Origin: Nanobdellota archaeon
GTDB taxonomy: Archaea; Nanobdellota; Nanobdellia; SCGC-AAA011-G17; GW2011-AR20
Assembly (NCBI GenBank): GCA_018819375.1
Contig: JAHJQH010000005.1
Location: 1 to 11,756 of the forward strand
Direction: 5' to 3'
DNA length: 11,756 nucleotides
A program made the translations under genes and the position numbers. The notes beneath the pieces are model-generated. The model made no database searches, was not told the DNA's origin, and saw only the letters and a list, made by a program, of their open reading frames with translations. Positions 1 through 5,445 of the stretch are shown piece after piece; within the stretch, counting starts at the first letter, position 1, and each line of letters begins with the position of its first letter.

Positions 1-9
1 AAAGAGAAA

Positions 10-20
10 AACTTATAAAT
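10..20 (+). promoter_or_regulatory. TATA box of the AbiEi-like gene
   Basis: CTTATAAAT is centred near base 16. An archaeal start site about 25 bases downstream would fall near base 41, giving a short leader that just includes the GGGTGA ribosome-binding sequence at 46-51. Inference from spacing only. Confidence 0.5.
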
Positions 21-59
21 TCAAGGAATCATATTTCAACTAAAAGGGTGAAATATGAT

Positions 60-671
60 ATGAAAAAAATAGATATTGTTTTAAGAGAATTAAAGAAAAA
101 GATTGTTACTAATGGAGATATAGATAAAATAGCGAAGAAATATAAACTTGATCCCCTCAATCTTAGAAAATTACTATTAAATAAGGGGTACCTTGTAACT
201 ATCTTTAGAGGAATTTATTATTTGAAAAGTTACGAAGAAAAAAAGTTGAATACTATAAAATTTTCTTCTTATGAGCTCTTATCAATTGGTTTAAAGATGA
301 AGAATATAAAATGGTACTTTGGTCTTAGTAGTGCATTAAAATTTCTAAATTTAACTCATGAAATATTCCCTCTTAATTATGTGGTAAATAGTAAGTTCAA
401 TAGAGTAAAACCCCTCAGAATAGCAGGATCGAAGTTTTTGTTTATAAAATTGAAACCTTCTCTTTTTTTTGGAATGAAAAAAAGAAAAACAAAAAACAAT
501 GTTGTCATTTTTTATAGTAATTTAGAAAAAACAATTTTAGATTTTGTATATCTAAAGAAAAAAATTGATTTCGAAGAACATGTATTTAACAAAAGAAAAC
601 TCCTAAATTACCTGAAGAATTATGATAATAAAACAAAGAAATTAATAACCTCTAAGGTGAAAAATGGATAA
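60..671 (+). CDS. AbiEi-type antitoxin / winged-helix transcriptional regulator
   Basis: Likely the antitoxin half of an AbiE (type IV) toxin-antitoxin pair. The N-terminal 60 residues look like a winged helix (GDIDKIAKKY, then LRKLLLNKGYLV and the wing segment RGIYYL). The rest (about 70-200) matches the AbiEi C-terminal layout, including the late segment LEKTILDFVYL. I chose ATG 60 (203 aa) because GGGTGA at 46-51 sits 8 bases before it; GTG 48 would add four residues. About 20% of residues are lysine and the codons are strongly A/T, more so than in gatD or rad50, which suggests recent acquisition. The stop overlaps by 8 bases the ATG of a downstream frame that should be the AbiEii toxin but is only a stub. 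Known AbiEi proteins bind inverted repeats in their own promoter and repress it. The family call is by pattern, without a search. Confidence 0.72.
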   Translation: MKKIDIVLRELKKKIVTNGDIDKIAKKYKLDPLNLRKLLLNKGYLVTIFRGIYYLKSYEEKKLNTIKFSSYELLSIGLKMKNIKWYFGLSSALKFLNLTHEIFPLNYVVNSKFNRVKPLRIAGSKFLFIKLKPSLFFGMKKRKTKNNVVIFYSNLEKTILDFVYLKKKIDFEEHVFNKRKLLNYLKNYDNKTKKLITSKVKNG

Positions 672-753
672 GAAAAGGTTAAAGGAATTTTTAGTATTTG
701 TAAAAGATAAAACAAAGATAAAAGCTTTAGAACTTAAACCACTCTTTGAATGA
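664..753 (+). pseudogene. Truncated AbiEii-like toxin stub (29 codons)
   Basis: ATG 664 overlaps the antitoxin stop (ATGGATAA), the usual translational coupling of an AbiEi/AbiEii pair. The frame then runs MDKKRLKEFLVFVKDKTKIK and ends at TGA 751 after 29 residues. AbiEii toxins are nucleotidyltransferase-fold proteins of roughly 250-300 aa. None of the catalytic region is present here, and the next gene on the opposite strand starts occupying the DNA at 777. I read this as the 5' remnant of a deleted toxin gene. Identity rests on position and overlap, because 29 residues are too few to assign a family. It could instead be an unrelated small protein. Confidence 0.5.
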
Positions 754-776
754 ACAACAAAAACCACATAGTTCCG

Positions 777-989
777 TTAAACAAGGAGATTAGTCAAGGA
801 GATTAATCCGGAATAATAAAGATTGAGTGTGAAGAAACAGATGGCTACTGCATATAAACCTATGGTTGTCAGAAGAGAAGCCTGAATTGACAGAAAACCT
901 TTCTTTTCCTTAAAACCCTTACGAACCTGATATACTAAGGAATAACCAAAAAGGATATTAGCTATTGCAATAACAACATCCTGCCACAT
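777..989 (-). CDS. Small two-helix membrane protein, possibly PQ-loop/SemiSWEET-like
   Basis: This 70-residue protein has two hydrophobic segments (about 5-23 and 38-62) separated by a basic loop, RKGFKEKKGF. The pattern 'YQVRKGFKEKKG', with the Q near the end of helix 1 and then a second helix rich in small and aromatic residues, resembles the first part of a PQ-loop/SemiSWEET unit, but the Pro and the third helix are missing. The family is therefore uncertain. It has a near-perfect Shine-Dalgarno sequence (AAAGGAGG) with 10 bases between it and the ATG. It converges on the AbiE-like pair, with 23 bases between stops. Its last codons contain an 11-bp direct repeat (782-792 and 795-805) that appears to be a small tail duplication. 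Confidence 0.7.
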   Translation of the reverse strand: MWQDVVIAIANILFGYSLVYQVRKGFKEKKGFLSIQASLLTTIGLYAVAICFFTLNLYYSGLISLTNLLV

Positions 990-999
990 TATGTTCTTA

Positions 1000-1007
1000 C
1001 CTCCTTT
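1000..1007 (-). promoter_or_regulatory. Shine-Dalgarno of the 70-aa membrane protein
   Basis: On the minus strand this reads AAAGGAGG. It supports the start at 989 and shows that this gene uses a leadered mRNA. Confidence 0.75.
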
Positions 1008-1048
1008 GTCATACTTTTGTTATCTTAACTCACACTTCTTCCCCATAC

Positions 1049-1084
1049 TCAAAAAAATAAAAAAGAAAGGCTCAGCATGAGCCT
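1049..1084 (-). terminator. Hairpin plus U-tract overlapping the stop codon of the GILT-like gene
   Basis: AGGCTCA-GCA-TGAGCCT (1068-1084) is a perfect 7-bp stem with a 3-base loop. Read leftward on the minus strand it is followed by about 17 bases that are almost all U (1051-1067). The TGA stop (1072-1074) lies inside the stem. Confidence 0.75.
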
Positions 1085-2058
1085 GTTGCTGTTGCACCTG
1101 TTGTGCTCAGGGGCTGTTCACATTCTTCTGTTTTTATGCCGAATCCACAGCAGATGAAATCCTTGTATGCGTCTGGTGTTCTTGAACCAGCATATGTTTG
1201 TTCATTTACCAGCAGTGTTGGTGAAGCTCCTATCCTGAGTGTGTTTGCTTTTTTGATGTTCTCGCTAAAGAGTTTTTTTCCTTCTTCACCTTGTGAACAA
1301 GTCCTTATCTTGCCTGCATCCATTCCTGAATCCTTTGCGCATTGTTCCCATACTGTCCCTGCAATTTGGTAATTGTCTGCGATACAGGACAGATATTTGA
1401 AATAAGTGTCTGGATAATATTTCACAACACATACCTGCCTTATGTTCTCATCAACTTCTGGCTGCCCGTGCAGACTGCTGAATGTTCCATCTGGATTTTC
1501 ATTTGCTATGAAGTAAATCCCGAAATCAGCAATGTTTTTCAATAGGTCATATGCAGGTTCCATTGTCTTTACTGCTATGCTGCCAAAAGGACATTGTGAC
1601 ATAACAAACAATTCAACTTTTGGTTTTGAGCTTTTTGGCACATCCTCGCAAGTTGCAGTTGTTGCTCCTGCAGGAGGAGTGGTTGTTTCAAGAGCCAGTA
1701 ATGGAATTCCTGTTGGGAAAAGAATCTCTCCGTCCTTGGTGATGTATGATTCGTATTGTTCTGTTTCTATTGTCAGCGAAAGCTTGTAGAGGTGATTTTC
1801 TCTGTTAATAGAATCCAGTGTTGCAACCATTCCTACAGGCAGCATTTGAGTATTTATGTAACTCAATGCTTTTTCAGCTGCTTCATCCTTTGGTATTGAT
1901 TTTTCAAATCTGAATCCTGCCGTGAATATTGAAATAACAAGCAGAATCAGAAGAGCAAAAGAAAATAACTTGTAGTTGTATGTTTTTTTCTTTTTAGTAT
2001 GTTTTTTTTGTTCTTTTTCGTGTTCCTTATGTTTTTCGTGTTCCTTGTGTTCTTCCAT
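1072..2058 (-). CDS. Membrane-anchored GILT/thioredoxin-fold protein with His-rich cytoplasmic tail
   Basis: Probable extracytoplasmic thiol-disulfide protein, 328 aa. Residues 4-15 are two exact copies of HKEHEK, followed by a lysine cluster (22-25) and one membrane helix (about 31-49), so the N-terminus should stay inside. Residues 55-125 form a small spacer domain, followed by a Thr/Pro/Ala linker. The thioredoxin-like domain begins at KVELFVMSQC; C156 lies in SQCPFG, a one-cysteine active site. Residues 195-210 (SLHGQPEVDENIRQVC) keep the spacing of the GILT signature CQHGxxECxxNxxxxC, with Ser195 and Val202 replacing two cysteines. GASP at 277-280 provides the expected cis-proline. Ten cysteines in all. 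AGGAGGG lies 6 bases upstream of ATG. It diverges from hicB. The fold is well supported; reductase versus isomerase/oxidase activity is not determined. Confidence 0.8.
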   Translation of the reverse strand: MEEHKEHEKHKEHEKEQKKHTKKKKTYNYKLFSFALLILLVISIFTAGFRFEKSIPKDEAAEKALSYINTQMLPVGMVATLDSINRENHLYKLSLTIETEQYESYITKDGEILFPTGIPLLALETTTPPAGATTATCEDVPKSSKPKVELFVMSQCPFGSIAVKTMEPAYDLLKNIADFGIYFIANENPDGTFSSLHGQPEVDENIRQVCVVKYYPDTYFKYLSCIADNYQIAGTVWEQCAKDSGMDAGKIRTCSQGEEGKKLFSENIKKANTLRIGASPTLLVNEQTYAGSRTPDAYKDFICCGFGIKTEECEQPLSTTGATATGSC

Positions 2059-2064
2059 AAATAT

Positions 2065-2071
2065 CCCTCCT
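2065..2071 (-). promoter_or_regulatory. Shine-Dalgarno of the GILT-like gene
   Basis: The minus strand reads AGGAGGG, 6 bases before ATG 2058. This fixes the start that includes the His-rich tail. A TATA-like stretch at about 2135-2145 (TTTTTAAA on this strand) would give a leader of roughly 50 bases. Confidence 0.7.
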
Positions 2072-2153
2072 GTTTTGATTATTGTTTTTGATTATCTCTG
2101 GTTTTTGGTTATATGATTTTGATGGTTGGCAGGGTTTAAAAATTTTCCGATAG

Positions 2154-2162
2154 GTATTTAAA
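2154..2162 (+). promoter_or_regulatory. TATA box of hicBA
   Basis: GTATTTAAA is centred about 29 bp upstream of ATG 2188, so the transcript probably starts at or within a few bases of the start codon. No ribosome-binding sequence sits at the usual spacing. Confidence 0.55.
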
Positions 2163-2187
2163 GGTGTAGTGGAAGTATGTTCTTACA

Positions 2188-2409
2188 ATGAAAACTCACC
2201 CACATAATTTTACGGTCCTTATTGAAAAGGATGAAGAAGGATATTATATAGGCAGTGTTCCCTCTATCAGAGGATGCCACACCCAAGGCAGAACAATAGA
2301 TGAGTTGCTTGGGAACATAAAAGAAGCGATAGAACTTTGTATTGAAGTTGAGAAGGAAATCCCAAGAGAACATTTTGTTGGGATACAACAAATTCAGGTC
2401 ACAGCATGA
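2188..2409 (+). CDS. hicB: HicB-family antitoxin
   Basis: This 73-aa protein has the HicB partial RNase H fold pattern: FTVLIEKDEEGYYIGSVPSIRGCHTQGRTIDELLGNIKEAIELCIE, where the 'DE.GYY...VP...GC.TQG.T..E...N..EAI' signature is complete. It has no C-terminal helix-turn-helix or ribbon-helix-helix domain, so it belongs to the short HicB type. HicB neutralises the HicA mRNA interferase by direct binding. Its stop overlaps the hicA start by ATGA, giving the order antitoxin then toxin. The partner HicA frame is interrupted by TAG, so this antitoxin may have no functional local toxin. Confidence 0.9.
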   Translation: MKTHPHNFTVLIEKDEEGYYIGSVPSIRGCHTQGRTIDELLGNIKEAIELCIEVEKEIPREHFVGIQQIQVTA

Positions 2410-2627
2410 AACTTCCAATTTTATCAGCAATAAAAATCATAAAAATTCTAAACAAAATGGGTTTTGAAGAGATAAGGTAGAAAGGAAGCCATAAATATTT
2501 CAAGCATCCTGATGGTAGGATAACTGTGGTGCCTGTCCATTCAGGGAGGGATATCAGCAGAGGATTGTTAAGGAAGATTCTTAATGAAATTGAGAGCAGT
2601 AGGGAAGAGTTCTTTAAGTTTTTGTGA
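2406..2627 (+). pseudogene. hicA: HicA-family mRNA interferase interrupted by an in-frame TAG
   Basis: The frame starts at ATG 2406, overlapping hicB, and runs MKLPILSAIKIIKILNKMGF then EEIR, followed by TAG (2478-2480) at codon 25. The same frame continues without further interruption: KGSHKYFKHPDGRITVVPVH, ending in a Leu/Phe-rich helix and TGA at 2625-2627 (73 codons before the stop). HicA proteins have a conserved R-Q-K-G-S-H at this point, so the TAG stands exactly where a Gln codon belongs, one C-to-T change from CAG. The catalytic His of GSH and the downstream fold are preserved, so the lesion is recent, or a sequencing error, or the codon is read through. Reading past the TAG the length is normal for HicA. 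Confidence 0.85.
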
Positions 2628-2979
2628 ATTGGGTCGTGAGTTGGGTTATGAATTTGATTATAAGGTAAACCAGGAAGAGAGAGGTCTTCAAGAAAAGGAA
2701 GGTTTATTAAGAAAAGGATTTTTTGATTATGTCATGATAATCGGGGTGATTGGGCTGGTCTTGCTGAGCATCAGTTGGATAGCTGAAACTATCAGCTTAA
2801 TAAAGCACAAGAGAAGCAAGAAGAAAGAGCTTGATTTGAAGTTTTCTGTTTTGTATGTCCTTGGCTCTTTGTGTCTAGCTGTTTATTCTGTTCAAATCAA
2901 GAACCTCATATTCATAATCCTTAATAGTGTGGTGGTTCTATTAAGCACAATTTCTCTTGTGTTTAGTGTCAAGAAATAA
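2584..2979 (+). CDS. SemiSWEET/PQ-loop-like three-helix membrane protein
   Basis: Three hydrophobic helices (about 49-74, 85-104, 106-127). The second and third match the SemiSWEET/MtN3 pattern: LKFSVLYVLGSLCLAVYSVQ, then I..I.LN with Asn114 at the conserved Asn position. The PQ motif expected near the end of helix 1 is replaced by Ala-Glu (WIAET), followed by the usual basic loop KHKRSKKK. SemiSWEETs are sugar-transporting half-transporters that dimerise; with the PQ motif lost, transport is only a possibility. The start is uncertain. ATG 2584 has AAGGAAG 7 bases upstream but overlaps the hicA remnant by 44 bases. TTG 2629, just after the hicA stop, would remove 15 residues without touching the helices. 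It converges on the DUF5654 gene with one base between stops. Confidence 0.65.
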   Translation: MKLRAVGKSSLSFCELGRELGYEFDYKVNQEERGLQEKEGLLRKGFFDYVMIIGVIGLVLLSISWIAETISLIKHKRSKKKELDLKFSVLYVLGSLCLAVYSVQIKNLIFIILNSVVVLLSTISLVFSVKK

Positions 2980-2980
2980 C

Positions 2981-3202
2981 TTACTTCTTTACTTTTTCAG
3001 CTAATTTTCCTATTTTTATGGTAGCATAGACTGCGACGAGAGTTACGACAACTGCATAAACCAACATAGCAGGCAGGTTATCTGATGTCTTAAATATTGC
3101 CTTAAAAACTGCCTTGATAGTGTCGTTCCAAGCAAGTGCAGCAACCAGCCCAAAAGCTGCGGTTATTAAAGCAGCAAGTTTTTCAATCACTTCTGTTTTC
3201 AT
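2981..3202 (-). CDS. DUF5654 family small membrane protein
   Basis: This 73-aa protein reads EKLAALITAAFGLVAALAWN and DTIKAVFKAIF, a pattern I recognise from the archaeal DUF5654 family. It has two membrane helices (about 8-25 and 46-66) joined by a loop, with a charged C-terminus (KLAEKVKK). The family function is unknown. AAAGGAGG lies 7 bases before ATG. The Shine-Dalgarno itself can pair with CTCCT directly upstream (see the hairpin at 3211-3223). Confidence 0.85.
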   Translation of the reverse strand: MKTEVIEKLAALITAAFGLVAALAWNDTIKAVFKAIFKTSDNLPAMLVYAVVVTLVAVYATIKIGKLAEKVKK

Positions 3203-3209
3203 ATGATTA

Positions 3210-3223
3210 CCTCCTTTTAGGAG
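3210..3223 (-). promoter_or_regulatory. Shine-Dalgarno of the DUF5654 gene inside a small hairpin
   Basis: On the minus strand CTCCT-AAA-AGGAG (3211-3223) is a perfect 5-bp stem with a 3-base loop whose 3' arm is the ribosome-binding sequence (AAAGGAGG, 3210-3217). If the leader includes it, the site could be partly hidden. A TTTAATAA TATA-like element at about 3242-3249 would place transcription start near 3220, which could trim the upstream arm. Confidence 0.5.
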
Positions 3224-3325
3224 TATGAATATGTCCCCCTTATTAAATGTTTTCTATAGGGCGTTAGCAAGATATTTTTCTTAGAGAGCTTTATAAAAAT
3301 AGATACTAAAGCATAAAAGGAAAAA

Positions 3326-3334
3326 TTTAAATAT
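3326..3334 (+). promoter_or_regulatory. TATA box of the RHH gene
   Basis: TTTAAATA is centred 27 bp upstream of ATG 3357. An earlier in-frame ATG at 3333 lies inside the TATA box itself, which argues against it as the start and for leaderless initiation at 3357. Confidence 0.6.
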
Positions 3335-3356
3335 GAGTGTATTACTTAGTCTTACT

Positions 3357-3617
3357 ATGGAATCAATCACAATAAAAGTTGAGGAAAATTTTGCTGATGA
3401 GATTAGGGAAGCCATGAACCCTGATTACAGCACAAAAACCGAGTTCATAAGAGAAGCCATAAGGGATAAACTCAAAAGGGCGAGAGAGGAAAGAGCTCTT
3501 GAGGAACTCGGAAAATATTTTGGAAAAGCAAAAACCAAAACAACATATAAGGATGAGAGAAGAATAAGGAATACAGTTGGAAAGGAACTGGCTAAGAAGT
3601 TTGGTGTAAGAGTATGA
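3357..3617 (+). CDS. Ribbon-helix-helix (CopG-like) antitoxin/regulator
   Basis: Starting at ATG 3357 the protein has 86 residues. The N-terminal part is a ribbon-helix-helix: MESITIKVEENFADEIREAM is the strand and first helix, followed by STKTEFIREAIRDKLKRARE as the second helix. The C-terminal 40 residues are highly charged and helical, as in antitoxins that wrap around a partner toxin. The start was chosen because a TATA box lies 27 bp upstream, while the alternative ATG 3333 is inside that box and adds only a hydrophobic stretch. It faces a PIN-domain gene whose restored stop directly abuts this one. RHH/PIN pairs are normally VapBC-type toxin-antitoxins transcribed in the same direction, so pairing here is an inference. 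Confidence 0.85.
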   Translation: MESITIKVEENFADEIREAMNPDYSTKTEFIREAIRDKLKRAREERALEELGKYFGKAKTKTTYKDERRIRNTVGKELAKKFGVRV

Positions 3618-4038
3618 TTAAATAATCTCTTCTGGTTTGTTTGGTTTTGATATGTCTGTAAGTTCAAGGAAATGCCTATCTCTTGTTTATAAGTATTGAT
3701 TTGTTATCTCTTGACAAAATTGCATGTAATGCATCCCCAAATGAAACTTTTCTTTTTTTACAGAGAATTGCAGCTTCTTTGACTTGAAATTTTGATATGC
3801 CTACTTTTAGTAATAAATTCCTTTTTGCTATTATCTCAAAAATGTTGTTAATCTCTTCTTCGTTGTATTTGATGGTAAGTTCCTTGATGACCAAATCAGA
3901 ATAAACAATGTAATCTTTATTCTCAATAATTTTGTTAATTAACATCAAAGCCCATTCACCTAGTGGACGGAATCTGTCACACCTGTTTTCGTAATAATCC
4001 CTCCATATTGAAGAGTCCAGATAAAATTTTTGATCCAT
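3618..4038 (-). pseudogene. PIN-domain (VapC-like) RNase toxin with a C-terminal frameshift
   Basis: The frame opens MDQKFYLDSSIWRDYYENR and runs 120 aa to a premature TAG at 3676. PIN acidic residues D8 (YLDSS), E53 (IKEL) and D102 (FGDALHA) are present. The fourth acidic residue is missing in this frame, but dropping one base at 3686-3688 (AAA on the coding strand) restores TRDRHF, with the expected Asp, and a C-terminus ending KPEEII. The stop is then TAA at 3618-3620, total 139 aa, a normal PIN length. The restored gene ends one base after the convergent RHH gene. A TATA box (4061-4068) 26 bp upstream suggests leaderless expression. The protein as read would lack a metal ligand and the last strand and is probably inactive; a sequencing error would make it intact. 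Confidence 0.85.
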
Positions 4039-4060
4039 CTTGGTTATTCAATCAGATAGG

Positions 4061-4068
4061 TTTATATC
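4061..4068 (-). promoter_or_regulatory. TATA box of the PIN gene
   Basis: The minus strand reads GATATAAA, centred 26 bp before ATG 4038, so the mRNA is probably leaderless. It lies just beyond the ftsZ terminator. Confidence 0.55.
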
Positions 4069-4079
4069 ATTTTCCCAAG

Positions 4080-4116
4080 AAAAAAGAAAAAATGAGTGGA
4101 GAGTGAATCTCTCCAC
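4080..4116 (-). terminator. Downstream terminator hairpin of ftsZ
   Basis: GTGGAGAG-TGAAT-CTCTCCAC (4096-4116) is a perfect 8-bp stem with a 5-base loop. Read on the minus strand it is followed by a U-rich run (4080-4092). It separates ftsZ from the PIN promoter. Confidence 0.7.
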
Positions 4117-4156
4117 CTCAGTCCAAAAAAGGTTTTCCCTATGAAATCAAAGGTTA

Positions 4157-4196
4157 GGACATAAAAAGAAAAGGTTTGGGGGGTAAACTTACGCCC
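4157..4196 (-). terminator. Possible first terminator overlapping the ftsZ stop codon
   Basis: On the minus strand GGGCGTAA (ending in the stop) can pair with TTACCCC after two unpaired bases, with one bulged C, and is followed by CCTTTTCTTTTT. The stem is imperfect, so this is a weaker call than the hairpin at 4096-4116. Confidence 0.4.
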
Positions 4197-5265
4197 TAAC
4201 CATTTCGATTCCTAGTTCTCTTCCCATCTGCTGATAGTTAGCTGATGGTTTAGCATAATCTATTTTGCCTAACACATATGGCGAGGTGACACCAGTTATT
4301 ATTGTCATAACCCTTATTTTTCCGTGCATGTCCTTGTCTATTCTTGCACCCCATATCACTGGTGCGTCTGCGTCAAGGGATTCTGTCACTATTTCACCTA
4401 CCTTGTTTACTTCATCAAGAGTTAGATCCTCTCCTCCTGTGATGTGTATCAATGCTCCTGTGGCTCCGTTGTAACTAACATCCAAAAGAGGGTTGCTTAG
4501 TGCTCTTTTTACTGACTCATCAACTCTTCTTTCAGTATCACTCTCTCCAATCCCAATGACTGAAACACCACCTTCCCTCATGATTGCCTTGACATCTGCG
4601 TAGTCAAGATTTACAAGAGATGGCACTGCTATGATTTCCACGATTCCCTTTATCATTGTTGAGATTAGCTCATTTGCAACTGCAAATGCCTGTTTAAGGG
4701 GGAGATTTCCTGCTATCTTTACTAGTCTCATATTGTCTATCACGATTACAGTGTCGCAGGCCTGCCTCAATTGCTGAAGACCAAACTCTGCCTTGTCTAT
4801 TCTTGCTTTTTCAAGACTTAAGGGCATTGTAACTGTTCCTATGACTATTGAACCACTTTCTTTTGCCATCTCAGCTATTACAGGCAGTGCACCAGTTCCT
4901 GTTCCTCCTCCCATACCTGCACACAAGAAAACCATATCAGAGTCTTTTACCATTTCTTTTATAATGTGAAGACTTTCTTTTGCTGCTTCTCTTCCGACAT
5001 TAGGATAACCACCTGCACCAAGTCCTTTTGTCAGACTAGCTCCTATGAGCACCTTGTTATCTGCTTCAGAGATATCAAGATGCTGCTGGTCAGTATTAAC
5101 AGCAAATACCTCTGCTCCACTAATTCCCTTTTGATAGAGCCAACTTATCATATTATTTCCTGCTCCACCCACACCAACAACTTTTATGCTTGCCTTCCCT
5201 ATTGTTATGTTACCTAGGTTTGATGATTTCATACCTTCCAATGCATTTTGCACTAAAAAATCCAT
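4189..5265 (-). CDS. ftsZ: FtsZ cell-division GTPase
   Basis: Tubulin-like GTPase that polymerises into the division ring; 358 aa, a normal archaeal length. Visible motifs: the N-terminal nucleotide loop GVGGAGNNMI (31-40), NTD (57-59), the tubulin signature GGGTGTG (119-125), MPLSLEKARIDKA in the central region, and the T7 synergy loop NLDYADVK (219-226), whose acidic residues complete the GTPase site of the neighbouring subunit. The C-terminal tail is short and ends ELGIEMVRA. I do not assign FtsZ1 or FtsZ2. A G-rich ribosome-binding sequence (AAAGGGGG, 8 bases before ATG) is present. The only good TATA box lies inside a palindrome at 5322-5342, implying a leader of about 40 bases and possible repression. 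It diverges from gatD. Confidence 0.96.
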   Translation of the reverse strand: MDFLVQNALEGMKSSNLGNITIGKASIKVVGVGGAGNNMISWLYQKGISGAEVFAVNTDQQHLDISEADNKVLIGASLTKGLGAGGYPNVGREAAKESLHIIKEMVKDSDMVFLCAGMGGGTGTGALPVIAEMAKESGSIVIGTVTMPLSLEKARIDKAEFGLQQLRQACDTVIVIDNMRLVKIAGNLPLKQAFAVANELISTMIKGIVEIIAVPSLVNLDYADVKAIMREGGVSVIGIGESDTERRVDESVKRALSNPLLDVSYNGATGALIHITGGEDLTLDEVNKVGEIVTESLDADAPVIWGARIDKDMHGKIRVMTIITGVTSPYVLGKIDYAKPSANYQQMGRELGIEMVRA

Positions 5266-5321
5266 TTTTTTAACCCCCTTTGGTTTTTTTTATCGTATAT
5301 ATTCAAAGATATGTTTTGTAT

Positions 5322-5342
5322 TACCATAATATTTATATGGTA
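5322..5342 (-). promoter_or_regulatory. ftsZ promoter: TATA box enclosed in a palindrome
   Basis: TACCATA-N7-TATGGTA is a perfect 7-bp inverted repeat. On the minus strand the centre reads TATAAATATT, the best TATA box upstream of ftsZ, about 68 bp before the start codon. A dimeric protein bound to the arms would cover the TBP site. Confidence 0.55.
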
Positions 5343-5445
5343 GTATATCATACCTTTTTCTAGAAGATGTCAACGCCAAGACTCTTCATACTAACTTAAA
5401 TTACAAAAGAACGCCAAATTGAGTTTTAATCGTCGAATCAGTTAT

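Noticed and set aside
782..805. 11-bp direct repeat as an insertion-element target duplication
   Set aside because: The copies are two bases apart with nothing between them. It is better explained as a small duplication in the last codons of the 70-aa gene.
1103..1789. Several open frames on the plus strand opposite the GILT-like gene
   Set aside because: They have no recognisable domains and lie entirely antisense to a gene with clear motifs, a Shine-Dalgarno and a terminator.
2478..2480. TAG as a pyrrolysine codon
   Set aside because: The residue replaced is Gln in HicA, there is no methylamine methyltransferase context, and no pyl genes are visible in this window.
3333..3356. Upstream ATG of the RHH gene
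   Set aside because: It lies inside the likely TATA box, and the added eight residues precede the normal start of the RHH strand.
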